DNA from: Thermoplasmatota archaeon
Lineage (GTDB): Archaea > Thermoplasmatota > E2 > DHVEG-1
Assembly: GCA_030612095.1 (NCBI GenBank)
Contig: JAUWOO010000047.1
Coordinates: 1 to 11,521 of the forward strand
DNA: 11,521 nucleotides
Direction: 5' to 3'
Shown here: one piece after another, positions 5,781 to 11,521 of the stretch
How positions within the stretch are numbered: position 1 is the stretch's first letter
How the letters are laid out: the number at the start of each line of letters is the position of its first letter
Position numbers and translations under genes: made by a program
Notes under the pieces: generated by a model
Told to the model about the DNA's origin: nothing
Databases searched by the model: none
What the model saw: only the letters and a program-made list of their open reading frames with translations

Positions 5781-6923
5781 ATGAGGAAAATTATAGATGA
5801 AGTAATTGCTAATGAGAAAAATAGGAAGAAAGAAAAGAAATCTGTTAAGAATCCGGGTAAAGGGCCAGATGTTTTAGAAAATTCACTTACTCGTGGCGTT
5901 AACAATCGTGAGTTGGAGGAGGTATTGGCAGGTTTAACTACTACCATAAAGGTTGTTGGCTGTGGTGGTGCTGGAACCAATACCATTTCTAGGTGTATTG
6001 AAGGGGGTATTTCCGGAGCAGAGTTGGTGGCTTTAAATACAGATGCTCAACATCTGTTACTAGCTAGTGCACCTCATAAGGTTTTAATCGGCAGGCATCT
6101 TACTCATGGCCTAGGTGCTGGTTCTCTTCCCCAGATTGGTGAGGAAGCTGCTCGTGAGAGTGAGAAAGATATCCGTGAAGCTGTAGGACGTGCCGATATG
6201 GTTTTTGTCACCTGTGGACTTGGCGGTGGCACAGGTACAGGTTCTGCCCCAGTCATTTCACAAATTGCTAAAGAGACCGGTGCTTTGACTATTGGTGTTG
6301 TCACTCTACCTTTTAGTGTTGAAGGTTTTATCCGGATGGAAAATGCTGATGTAGGTTTGAAACGTTTGAGGGAAACCTGTGATACTGTTATCGTCATTCC
6401 AAATGATAAATTGCTTGATGTTGTCCCCAATCTTTCGCTGAATGCTGCTTTTAAGGTTGCTGATGAAGTTCTTATGAGATCAATTAAAGGCATTACTGAA
6501 ATGATTACTAAGCCTGGCTTGGTCAATCTGGATTTTGCTGACCTAAAGACTGTCATGAAAAGAGGCGGTGTTGCAATGATTGGTCTTGGGGAGGCTGAAG
6601 GTGAAAACAAGGCAGTGAATGCCGTTGTAGAGGCTCTTAATTCTCCACTACTGGAAGTTGATATTTCTGAAGCTACTGGTGCCCTTGTCAATGTTACTGG
6701 TGGCGAGGATATGACAATTAGCGAGGCTGAACGGGTTGTTGAAGAAATATATTCGAGAGTTGATCCAAATGCACGTATCATATGGGGGACCACTGTTGAT
6801 CCTGAACTTAAGAGAAGTATTCGTGCAATGCTTGTCATAACTGGGGTTAAATCAAAGCAGATTCTGGGTCCAGCTCATAAGGCATTTGAAAATAAGGAGT
6901 ATGGCATTGATTTTGTGGCATGA
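5781..6923 (+). CDS. ftsZ: Cell division GTPase FtsZ
   Basis: FtsZ is the tubulin homologue that polymerises with GTP into the division ring on the inner face of the membrane. The 380-residue protein has an N-terminal extension of about 55 residues. The first 28 are Lys-rich; RELEEVLAGL follows at 43-52. The GTPase domain then begins VVGCGGAGTNT at 58-68. The tubulin signature GGGTGTGSA is at 148-156, and the T7 loop NLDFADLKTVM at 249-259 carries the acidic residues (Asp251, Asp254) that complete the neighbour's active site. The C-terminal domain includes ATGALVNVTGGEDMT, and the protein ends YGIDFVA, a possible partner-binding tail. The sequence resembles Methanocaldococcus FtsZ1 throughout, but assignment to FtsZ1 or FtsZ2 is not certain. 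GGTGAT four bases before the ATG fixes the start. In archaea ftsZ commonly precedes secE-spt5, as here. Confidence 0.97.
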   Translation: MRKIIDEVIANEKNRKKEKKSVKNPGKGPDVLENSLTRGVNNRELEEVLAGLTTTIKVVGCGGAGTNTISRCIEGGISGAELVALNTDAQHLLLASAPHKVLIGRHLTHGLGAGSLPQIGEEAARESEKDIREAVGRADMVFVTCGLGGGTGTGSAPVISQIAKETGALTIGVVTLPFSVEGFIRMENADVGLKRLRETCDTVIVIPNDKLLDVVPNLSLNAAFKVADEVLMRSIKGITEMITKPGLVNLDFADLKTVMKRGGVAMIGLGEAEGENKAVNAVVEALNSPLLEVDISEATGALVNVTGGEDMTISEAERVVEEIYSRVDPNARIIWGTTVDPELKRSIRAMLVITGVKSKQILGPAHKAFENKEYGIDFVA

Positions 6924-6979
6924 AGAAAACCCCTAAAATGACTTCGGCTCATAATTTCAAAGCCCCACTATCCTTTTTA

Positions 6980-7079
6980 TGACCAGTTTGGTATAGGGAA
7001 GGAAGGCAATCTATATAATAATAAAACCTCCAAATTCTTTATATATACCTAGTTATTTGACCAGTTGATTATAGAGGTG
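6980..7079 (+). promoter_or_regulatory. secE promoter region with paired TGACCAGTT repeats
   Basis: Between ftsZ and secE a TATA box, TTTATATATA at 7038-7047, predicts transcription start at about 7068, and a second AT-rich box lies near 7010-7020. The 9-mer TGACCAGTT occurs at 6980-6988 and 7058-7066, each followed a few bases later by TATAG (6992 and 7070), and the pair brackets both TATA boxes. It may be a regulatory repeat or chance. GAGGTG at 7074-7079 is the likely secE ribosome-binding site. Confidence 0.4.
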
Positions 7080-7085
7080 TCAATA

Positions 7086-7358
7086 TTGAAATCATTAAGA
7101 AGCGATAAAGGCGATAGGAGCATCGTTGACCGGGCCTGGGAATTACAACACAACCTAGAGGCACGACAAAAGAGAATAGGTAAAGGAAAATACGGAAGGG
7201 TTCTCAAGATGGCTCGTAAACCTACGGATGAAGAATTTGCAAAAACTTCTAAGATAACAGGGGCAGGCATCTTGGTTGTAGGTGGACTAGGTTTTGTTGT
7301 TTGGTTGCTTGCAAAACAGGTTGCGCCTTGGATAGGAGAAATGTTTGGGTGGATTTAA
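7086..7358 (+). CDS. secE: Preprotein translocase subunit SecE (Sec61 gamma)
   Basis: SecE clamps SecY in the membrane channel that exports unfolded proteins. The product has the archaeal/eukaryotic single-helix form: an amphipathic segment KYGRVLKMARKPTDEEF at 35-51, then one membrane helix at about 57-79. The total of 90 residues is longer than the usual 55-65 because of a charged N-terminal extension (about 1-34). The start is uncertain. TTG 7086 is chosen because GAGGTG at 7074-7079 lies six bases upstream and the TATA box at 7038-7047 predicts transcription from about 7068. In-frame TTG 7065 would fall at or before that point; GTG 7077 is another option. Internal ATG 7210 would cut the conserved amphipathic segment. 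It lies 13 bases before spt5, in a probable operon with spt5 and rpl11. Confidence 0.88.
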   Translation: MKSLRSDKGDRSIVDRAWELQHNLEARQKRIGKGKYGRVLKMARKPTDEEFAKTSKITGAGILVVGGLGFVVWLLAKQVAPWIGEMFGWI

Positions 7359-7371
7359 AAGGTGTAATCAT

Positions 7372-7875
7372 ATGCAAGGCACAGATTTTGAGGGCGACAT
7401 TGTAGAAAAAACAAAAATATTTTCCATAAAAACTCAAGTTGGGAAGGAGCAGAACGCTGCGGATCTTATTAATAGCAGGGCAGATAAATCAAAGACAAAA
7501 ATCTCGTCTATACTTGTAGCACCTGAACTCAGGGGGTATATTTTCCTTGAGAGTTATGATAAAGAGCGCATAAAGGAGATGATTAAAACAGTTTCCTATG
7601 CCAGAAATATGCTTGAGGGTGATATACCTGTCGAGCAGTTAGAGCATTTTCTTGTACCTGCTTCTGCAGTTGCAAAAATTGCTGAGGGTGATGTTGTTGA
7701 AATGATTGCAGGTCCATTTAGAGGTGAAACTGCAAAAGTTACTCATATCGATGATGCAAAAGAGGAGATCACGGTAGAACTCTTTGAATCTGTTGTACCA
7801 ATACCAATTACTGTTCGAGGGGAGCAAGTAAGAGTAGTCAAAAAGAAGGAAGAAAAGAAAGACAAGGAGGAATAG
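7372..7875 (+). CDS. spt5: Transcription elongation factor Spt5 (archaeal NusG)
   Basis: Spt5 binds the clamp of RNA polymerase, usually with Spt4, and keeps elongation processive; its KOW domain can contact the ribosome. The 167-residue protein has an NGN domain (about 14-95), with IKTQVGKEQNAA and APELRGYIFLE. The KOW domain (about 105-155) shows EGDVVEMIAGPFRGETAKV and ends in EQVRVV. A Lys/Glu-rich tail closes it. An in-frame TTG at 7345 would add nine residues and overlap secE, but ATG 7372, with AGGTG at 7360-7364 upstream, matches the usual start better. It sits 13 bases after secE and 5 bases before rpl11, whose ribosome-binding site lies in its last codons. Confidence 0.95.
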   Translation: MQGTDFEGDIVEKTKIFSIKTQVGKEQNAADLINSRADKSKTKISSILVAPELRGYIFLESYDKERIKEMIKTVSYARNMLEGDIPVEQLEHFLVPASAVAKIAEGDVVEMIAGPFRGETAKVTHIDDAKEEITVELFESVVPIPITVRGEQVRVVKKKEEKKDKEE

Positions 7876-7880
7876 ACAAT

Positions 7881-8357
7881 ATGTCAGAAATAGTTGAGGC
7901 ATTAGTTGAAGGAGGAAAAGCATCTGCCGGTCCACCACTTGGTCCAGCACTTGGTCCGATGGGTGTAAACATTATGCAGATTATCAATACAATCAACGAT
8001 AAAACTAAAAGTTTTGAAGGAATGAAAGTTCCAGTAAAGGTTATCATTGATCCAAGGACAAAGGATTTCGAAATCGAGGTAGGTACGCCGCCCGCAGCAT
8101 CGTTGATTCTTAATGAAATTGGTGCGGAAAAAGGGTCTGGTGCACCATCAACACATAAGATTGGTAATCTCACTATTGATCAAGCGATCAAGGTCGCTAA
8201 AATGAAGTATGATAATCTCCTAGGTAAAGAGCTTAAACAAAAAACAAAAGAAATAATCGGAACCTGTGTGACAATGGGTGTTACTGTAGAGGGAAAAAAA
8301 CCGCAAGAAACTCAAAAAGCCATAGACGAAGGGGAATACGATTCTAAATTCGTTTAA
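7881..8357 (+). CDS. rpl11: 50S ribosomal protein L11 (uL11)
   Basis: L11 binds the GTPase-associated region of 23S rRNA at the base of the stalk, where elongation factors act. The N-terminal domain carries the family hallmark GGKASAGPPLGPALGP at 11-26. The C-terminal rRNA-binding domain (about 70-140) includes GTPPAASLIL and ends with IGTCVTMGVTVEGKKP. Its 158 residues are typical for archaea, longer than bacterial L11 by a C-terminal tail. GGAGG at 7866-7870, inside the end of spt5, sets the start and implies coupled translation. Genes for L1, L10 and L12, which often follow in archaea, do not; a convergent PHP gene overlaps the last 14 bases. Confidence 0.97.
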   Translation: MSEIVEALVEGGKASAGPPLGPALGPMGVNIMQIINTINDKTKSFEGMKVPVKVIIDPRTKDFEIEVGTPPAASLILNEIGAEKGSGAPSTHKIGNLTIDQAIKVAKMKYDNLLGKELKQKTKEIIGTCVTMGVTVEGKKPQETQKAIDEGEYDSKFV

Positions 8358-9015
8358 ATCCTCGTTGGAAGAATTGTTTAATTGATTTTAACATACGATC
8401 GCGCCTGTATTCAAGGGGCATGGTGATTCCTTCACCCCACGTTTTTTTCTTATTTATTTCCGAAAGGATGGTGTCAGCATTCATATCAGTGGTATCCACT
8501 ACTGTATATGCATATCCTGCGTATGCTGGATCGTGTGAGTCGCTACCGCCTGTTCCACCAAGGTTGAATTCTTTTGCAATCTTGGCAATTTTCAAATTGG
8601 TTTTTGGCATGCTACACGCATTAAAAACCTCTATTGTGTTGATTTTTTGATGTATCGTCTTTAGTTTTTCCTTTTTTATCCCTGACATATTTCTAAAGAG
8701 ATGTGGAACAATAGGTGTTCCACCTTGGTCAAGAATTTTTTCTACTGTTTCTTGGATAGATAAATTTCTGGCTATGTTTTTCTCAACATTCAATGCCAGC
8801 ATGTGTCCGTCTGCTGTTGATATTTCTATTCCGGGGATTACGATGAAATCTTTCGGTGCGATTTTTACTGCTTTAAGGCCACCTTCTACAGTGTTATGAT
8901 CAGTAATGGCCATTCCTTGCAGTCCTTTCTTTTTTAACGATTTGATTATGTCTTTGGGTGACCCTATGGCATCCTCTGAGTATTGGGAATGTATATGTAA
9001 ATCTAGTTTTATCAT
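8344..9015 (-). CDS. PHP-domain metal-dependent phosphoesterase
   Basis: The 223-residue protein is a stand-alone PHP (polymerase and histidinol phosphatase) domain, a distorted TIM barrel that hydrolyses phosphate esters with a two- or three-metal centre. Metal ligands are all visible: DLHIHS with His7 and His9, Asp15, TDH with Asp39 and His40, Glu64 in PGIEIS, His71, His105 in VPHLF, and GSDSH with Asp159 and His161. Related stand-alone proteins include 3',5'-nucleoside bisphosphate phosphatases, but the substrate here cannot be assigned. GGAG (minus strand, 9027-9024) eight bases before the ATG and a TATA box at 9054-9067 support the start. The gene overlaps the end of rpl11 tail to tail by 14 bases. 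Confidence 0.9.
   Translation of the reverse strand: MIKLDLHIHSQYSEDAIGSPKDIIKSLKKKGLQGMAITDHNTVEGGLKAVKIAPKDFIVIPGIEISTADGHMLALNVEKNIARNLSIQETVEKILDQGGTPIVPHLFRNMSGIKKEKLKTIHQKINTIEVFNACSMPKTNLKIAKIAKEFNLGGTGGSDSHDPAYAGYAYTVVDTTDMNADTILSEINKKKTWGEGITMPLEYRRDRMLKSIKQFFQRGFKRI
8442..8448 (+). terminator. T7 tract, possible terminator of the secE-spt5-rpl11 transcript
   Basis: Seven T residues are met on the plus strand about 85 bases after the rpl11 stop, inside the antisense of the PHP gene. No T-run of this length occurs closer. If used, the rpl11 mRNA tail would be antisense to about 100 bases of the PHP mRNA. Confidence 0.3.
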
Positions 9016-9053
9016 AAGTTATACTCCAATTTTTGCAACAGGTAGTTTCCGTT

Positions 9054-9067
9054 GATATTATAAATTT
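9054..9067 (-). promoter_or_regulatory. PHP gene promoter TATA box
   Basis: Read on the minus strand this is AAATTTATAATATC, about 45 bases before the PHP start. It predicts transcription from about 9034, leaving a short leader with the GGAG site. Confidence 0.45.
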
Positions 9068-9129
9068 GTGTTTTCTTTAATTCTAAATCATGAATGTGTT
9101 AATGTTGCGAAAATGCCACATAGAAAGTA

Positions 9130-9140
9130 TTAAATTTATA
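9130..9140 (+). promoter_or_regulatory. Promoter TATA box of the beta-helix/cyclophilin gene
   Basis: TTAAATTTATA predicts transcription start near 9158-9162, at or just past the first ATG (9158). The mRNA is either leaderless from 9158 or starts translation at the second in-frame ATG, 9173. Confidence 0.4.
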
Positions 9141-9157
9141 GGTCACATTATATTATA

Positions 9158-10711
9158 ATGGGTATTTGTAAAATGAGTTTTTATCTTGGTAGAAAGGGTT
9201 GCATAATTGCAGTTATACTTCTCCTTGCTGGAGTGAGTATCGTACCAGGTTTAGGTGCTAATGGGACTTTTAATAACACCATCTATGTTGATGATGACAA
9301 TGCAGGGGGATCATGGGATGGTACACAAGAGCATCCATATCAGCATATTCAGGATGGTATTGACGCTGCAAGTGATGATGATACGGTCTATGTTTATAGT
9401 GGGATCTATTATGAAAATGTAGTAGTAGCTAAGTCAATAGATTTGATTGGTGAGGGTAGAGATACTACGATTGTCGATGGCAATGAAACTGCATTCGTAA
9501 TAAAAATAGATGTGGATTCGGTCACGTTGTGCAATTTTACTGTGCAAAATAGCGGTATTGAATCTAGTGCCGTTGGTGGAATTATGGTTGAGTCAAACTA
9601 CAATTCTATAACAAGTAACAACGTGTATAATAATTGCATTGGAATACATCTAATTTATTCAAATAATAACATCATCCATGGTAACGAAATAAGCTTCAAT
9701 TTTATTTCCGGTATGCGACTTCTTAATTCAACTAACAATATAATTTCAGGAAACATTGTCAATTCTAATGGCCTAGATATGTTACAATATTGCCTCGTGC
9801 CAGGCATAAAACTCGAACAATCGTCAAACAATACCCTTTTAGATAATACCTTCTCGAACAATGCTGTGGGCATCTCTTTAACTTATTCCTCCAATAACAA
9901 TATTATCTCAGGTAATGACGTTAAAAACAACGAATATGATGGCATTAATCTGACGGATTCATCTGGTAATTGTGTCTCTGGAAATATCATTTCAGACAAC
10001 AATGGATATGGTATATATGTTAGCAATTCACCAGATAGCAAAATAGTTCAAAACAATATTGTAATGAATAAAAGAAATGCATACTTTAAAGATTGTGATA
10101 ATACATGGGATGGTAACTATTGGAACAGATTCCGGTTATTGCCCTATCTGGTTTTAGGAAAGATAAACTCTAAACTTAGGATGGAAGCTGATTGGCATCC
10201 AGCAAAGATTCCTAATGAAATAGTAAGCAACCCCTTTGCAATTATTGAAACAAATATGGGCACGATGAAACTAGAACTATACAAAGATAAGGTGCCCATA
10301 ACTGTTGAAAATTTTATAAAACTTGCAAATGATGGATTTTATGATGACATTGTATTTCATAGAGTAATTGATGATTTCGTAATACAAGGTGGCGGATACT
10401 ATGCTAATGGTACTTATAAGACAAGTCCTTATGGGTCGATAGAACTTGAAATTCATCCTGATGTACGTCATGTTGATGGTGCGATATCTATGGCAAGAAC
10501 TTCAGATCCAAATAGTGCTACAAGTCAGTTTTTCATCTGTGATGGCAAACAATCATTTTTGGATGATAACTATGCGGCATTTGGCAAAATAATTGCAGGG
10601 ATAGATGTATTAAGGGATGCAGCTTCTGTTGAAACTACTACAAAATATAGAATGCAGGACTGGCCAGTAGATGATGTAATAATAAAGAGTGTGACAATAC
10701 TAAATCAATGA
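9158..10711 (+). CDS. Secreted parallel beta-helix protein fused to a cyclophilin-type prolyl isomerase
   Basis: The 517-residue protein joins three parts. A signal peptide or N-terminal anchor (about 13-35) has a hydrophobic core, CIIAVILLLAGVSIV. A right-handed parallel beta-helix of the NosD/CASH type (about 41-325) opens with IYVDDDN and HIQDGIDAA. It carries repeated turns of about 22-24 residues rich in SNNN, ISGN and NNxxGI, and closes with NTWDGNYWN. A cyclophilin domain (about 358-517) has FHRVIDDFVIQGG (Arg402, Phe407 and Gln410, equivalent to human CypA Arg55, Phe60 and Gln63) and SQFFI (Gln457, Phe459). CypA Trp121 and His126 are replaced by Phe467 and Tyr472, so catalysis seems possible and cyclosporin binding weak. 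The enzyme part would act outside the cell, perhaps folding or anchoring surface proteins. ATG 9173 is an alternative start. The gene stands alone. Confidence 0.9.
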   Translation: MGICKMSFYLGRKGCIIAVILLLAGVSIVPGLGANGTFNNTIYVDDDNAGGSWDGTQEHPYQHIQDGIDAASDDDTVYVYSGIYYENVVVAKSIDLIGEGRDTTIVDGNETAFVIKIDVDSVTLCNFTVQNSGIESSAVGGIMVESNYNSITSNNVYNNCIGIHLIYSNNNIIHGNEISFNFISGMRLLNSTNNIISGNIVNSNGLDMLQYCLVPGIKLEQSSNNTLLDNTFSNNAVGISLTYSSNNNIISGNDVKNNEYDGINLTDSSGNCVSGNIISDNNGYGIYVSNSPDSKIVQNNIVMNKRNAYFKDCDNTWDGNYWNRFRLLPYLVLGKINSKLRMEADWHPAKIPNEIVSNPFAIIETNMGTMKLELYKDKVPITVENFIKLANDGFYDDIVFHRVIDDFVIQGGGYYANGTYKTSPYGSIELEIHPDVRHVDGAISMARTSDPNSATSQFFICDGKQSFLDDNYAAFGKIIAGIDVLRDAASVETTTKYRMQDWPVDDVIIKSVTILNQ

Positions 10712-10815
10712 CCGACTCTATGGGTTAGGCTATTGATATAGATGTTAAGATACATGGCATAATCCATAATGGGATTTATATCCTTGATTTATTGGCTTGC
10801 ATGTGGAAAAACAGA

Positions 10816-10837
10816 TTTTTTAAGGATGTGTTTTTTT
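10816..10837 (+). terminator. Paired T-tracts after the beta-helix/cyclophilin gene
   Basis: Runs of six T (10816-10821) and seven T (10831-10837) lie about 105-125 bases past the stop codon. A weak stem, AATCC with GGATT, precedes them near 10762-10778. Likely archaeal termination signals by composition only. Confidence 0.35.
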
Positions 10838-10894
10838 CATTTTGGCATTTTAACACAGCACATTTAAATAGTCATTATAACAGAAGATATGTTT

Positions 10895-10987
10895 GGTGAG
10901 GTAGGGAACAATTTCCAAGTTCGTTACATAATACTCCTCTATTACCCCCGCAGGCTTTTATATGTTTTCTTCCCCTACCTGCCTCCC
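10895..10987 (+). other. Possible hairpin-bounded structured element
   Basis: GGTAGGGAA (10900-10908) can pair with TTCCCCTACC (10970-10979), leaving one bulged C, around a loop of about 60 bases with the C-rich run ACCCCCGCAGG. No tRNA or known small RNA is recognised. It could be a small RNA, part of a leader, or chance. Confidence 0.2.
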
Positions 10988-11172
10988 AATCTTGATGGTA
11001 ATTATTGATTTGTGAAGAAGTTATTGTGTTATATGGCGGCAGTTATTATGAAAATTGATAGTTGGGAAAAAACAATGGATGTAACATATTATACATGCAA
11101 CAACGTCTGAAGATAGATATCACATCATATCATAAGTGGTTAAAGAGGTAGTGTTGTACGGGGAAAATAAAA

Positions 11173-11274
11173 ATGATCGACCCAGAATCTGATGAGGAAA
11201 AGAGATATATTGAATATTTGGTAAGGCTTGATCTTTCTCCATTTCTCCATTTTGGCCATTTTAGAGACATCTGA
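11173..11274 (+). pseudogene. Short ORF resembling a truncated gene start
   Basis: A 33-codon ORF begins MIDPESDEEKRYIEYLVRLD, which reads like a real protein start, then ends within a few codons of a run of less plausible sequence. A purine-rich stretch (CGGGGAAAATAAAA) precedes it. It may be the head of a gene cut off near 11225, or a chance ORF. No family is recognised. Confidence 0.25.
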
Positions 11275-11521
11275 ATTAGGAACACGCCTGGAATAAATTT
11301 TGGTGAAAAACCGTACAGTTCATCTCCTCTGGCAATCATCCCGATCGTAATATCCTCAATAATCTGAATGTTCGTTTTTCAATTTCTATTTCGCACCCTT
11401 GCTGAAAAAATGAATTATTTTTTACATTTCTCTCTGATCTTACAAAATCCTTAAGTAAAAGATATGCCTTTTTGTGTTTGGGATGATGGCTCTGCCATGT
11501 GTGTTGCATCGTCACAACCAA
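11270..11521 (-). pseudogene. Partial, probably frameshifted minus-strand gene fragment
   Basis: One frame enters from the window edge and reads protein-like text (HKKAYLLLKDFVRSERNV, then CEIEIEKRT) to a TGA at 11338-11336. The adjoining frame, open from about 11378, continues with IQIIEDITIGMIARGDELYG and FSPKFIPGVFLIQMS. A single-base shift near 11375-11380 would join them into one protein. The gene's start lies at or beyond the window edge, so its identity is unknown. It may be a pseudogene, a sequencing error or two chance frames. Confidence 0.3.

Larger units (their letters stand above)
10712..11521. other. Gene-poor stretch with fragments and possible structure
   Basis: About 810 bases hold no convincing intact gene. 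From left to right they contain the T-tracts above, a possible long-range hairpin (10895-10987) with a TATA-like box at 10953-10962, a 20-codon ORF at 11050-11112 that is too short to support, a 33-codon ORF at 11173-11274, and gene-like minus-strand reading frames from about 11521 down to 11270. The mix suggests decayed or recombined DNA. Confidence 0.5.

Noticed and set aside
6104..6838. Long minus-strand open frame of 244 codons inside ftsZ
   Set aside because: It is fully antisense to a clear FtsZ gene, has Ser/Thr-rich low-complexity composition typical of a shadow frame, and no promoter or ribosome-binding site.
9600..10070. Repetitive Asn-rich DNA considered as a repeat array or CRISPR-like tract
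   Set aside because: The repetition is at protein level (beta-helix turns such as SNNN and ISGN) within one continuous reading frame; units are not conserved at DNA level.
10911..10960. Possible tRNA in the C-rich stretch containing GTTCGTTAC
   Set aside because: No cloverleaf with matching acceptor, D and anticodon arms could be laid out around it.

Overview
The window reads as an AT-rich archaeal chromosome, most likely a euryarchaeote and plausibly Thermoplasmatota. Supporting this are the gene run ftsZ - secE - spt5 (archaeal NusG) - rpl11, archaeal-type SecE and L11 proteins, a secreted NosD-like beta-helix protein, and TATA boxes at archaeal spacing ahead of most genes, several of which look leaderless. 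The finer placement is inference.

Region 1 (about 1-3360) is probably an integrated mobile element of about 3.3 kb. A tyrosine recombinase gene runs leftward at the left end. An exact 20-bp inverted repeat sits at 13-32 and 3327-3346, and just outside it an 11-bp direct repeat sits at 1-11 and 3349-3359. Joining the two ends as a circle would give a symmetric site: two 20-bp arms in opposite orientation around a 14-bp spacer. This is the layout expected of a recombinase attachment site. The cargo is a secreted, cysteine- and tryptophan-rich protein of unknown function and a small three-helix membrane protein.

Region 2 (3361-3940), directly beyond the right end, encodes a Doc/Fic-like protein whose gene end overlaps a 44-codon ORF. 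This could be a toxin-antitoxin-like pair in an unusual order.

Region 3 (4030-5670) holds two NAD biosynthesis genes transcribed divergently from a 45-48 bp promoter region: nadX (aspartate dehydrogenase, minus strand) and nadC (quinolinate phosphoribosyltransferase, plus strand). They are the first and third steps of the aspartate-to-nicotinate mononucleotide route; the second enzyme, NadA, is not in the window.

Region 4 (5710-8357) is the housekeeping run ftsZ, secE, spt5, rpl11. FtsZ has its own promoter with a 12-bp perfect palindrome at its downstream edge. secE has a second promoter, and secE-spt5-rpl11 are tightly packed. The L1-L10-L12 genes that often follow rpl11 in archaea are absent; a convergent PHP-family phosphoesterase gene overlaps the rpl11 end instead.

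Region 5 (9158-10711) encodes a secreted protein joining a right-handed parallel beta-helix to a C-terminal cyclophilin-type prolyl isomerase domain, an unusual combination. The last 810 bases (10712-11521) hold no convincing intact gene, only T-tracts, a possible long-range hairpin and what look like gene fragments.
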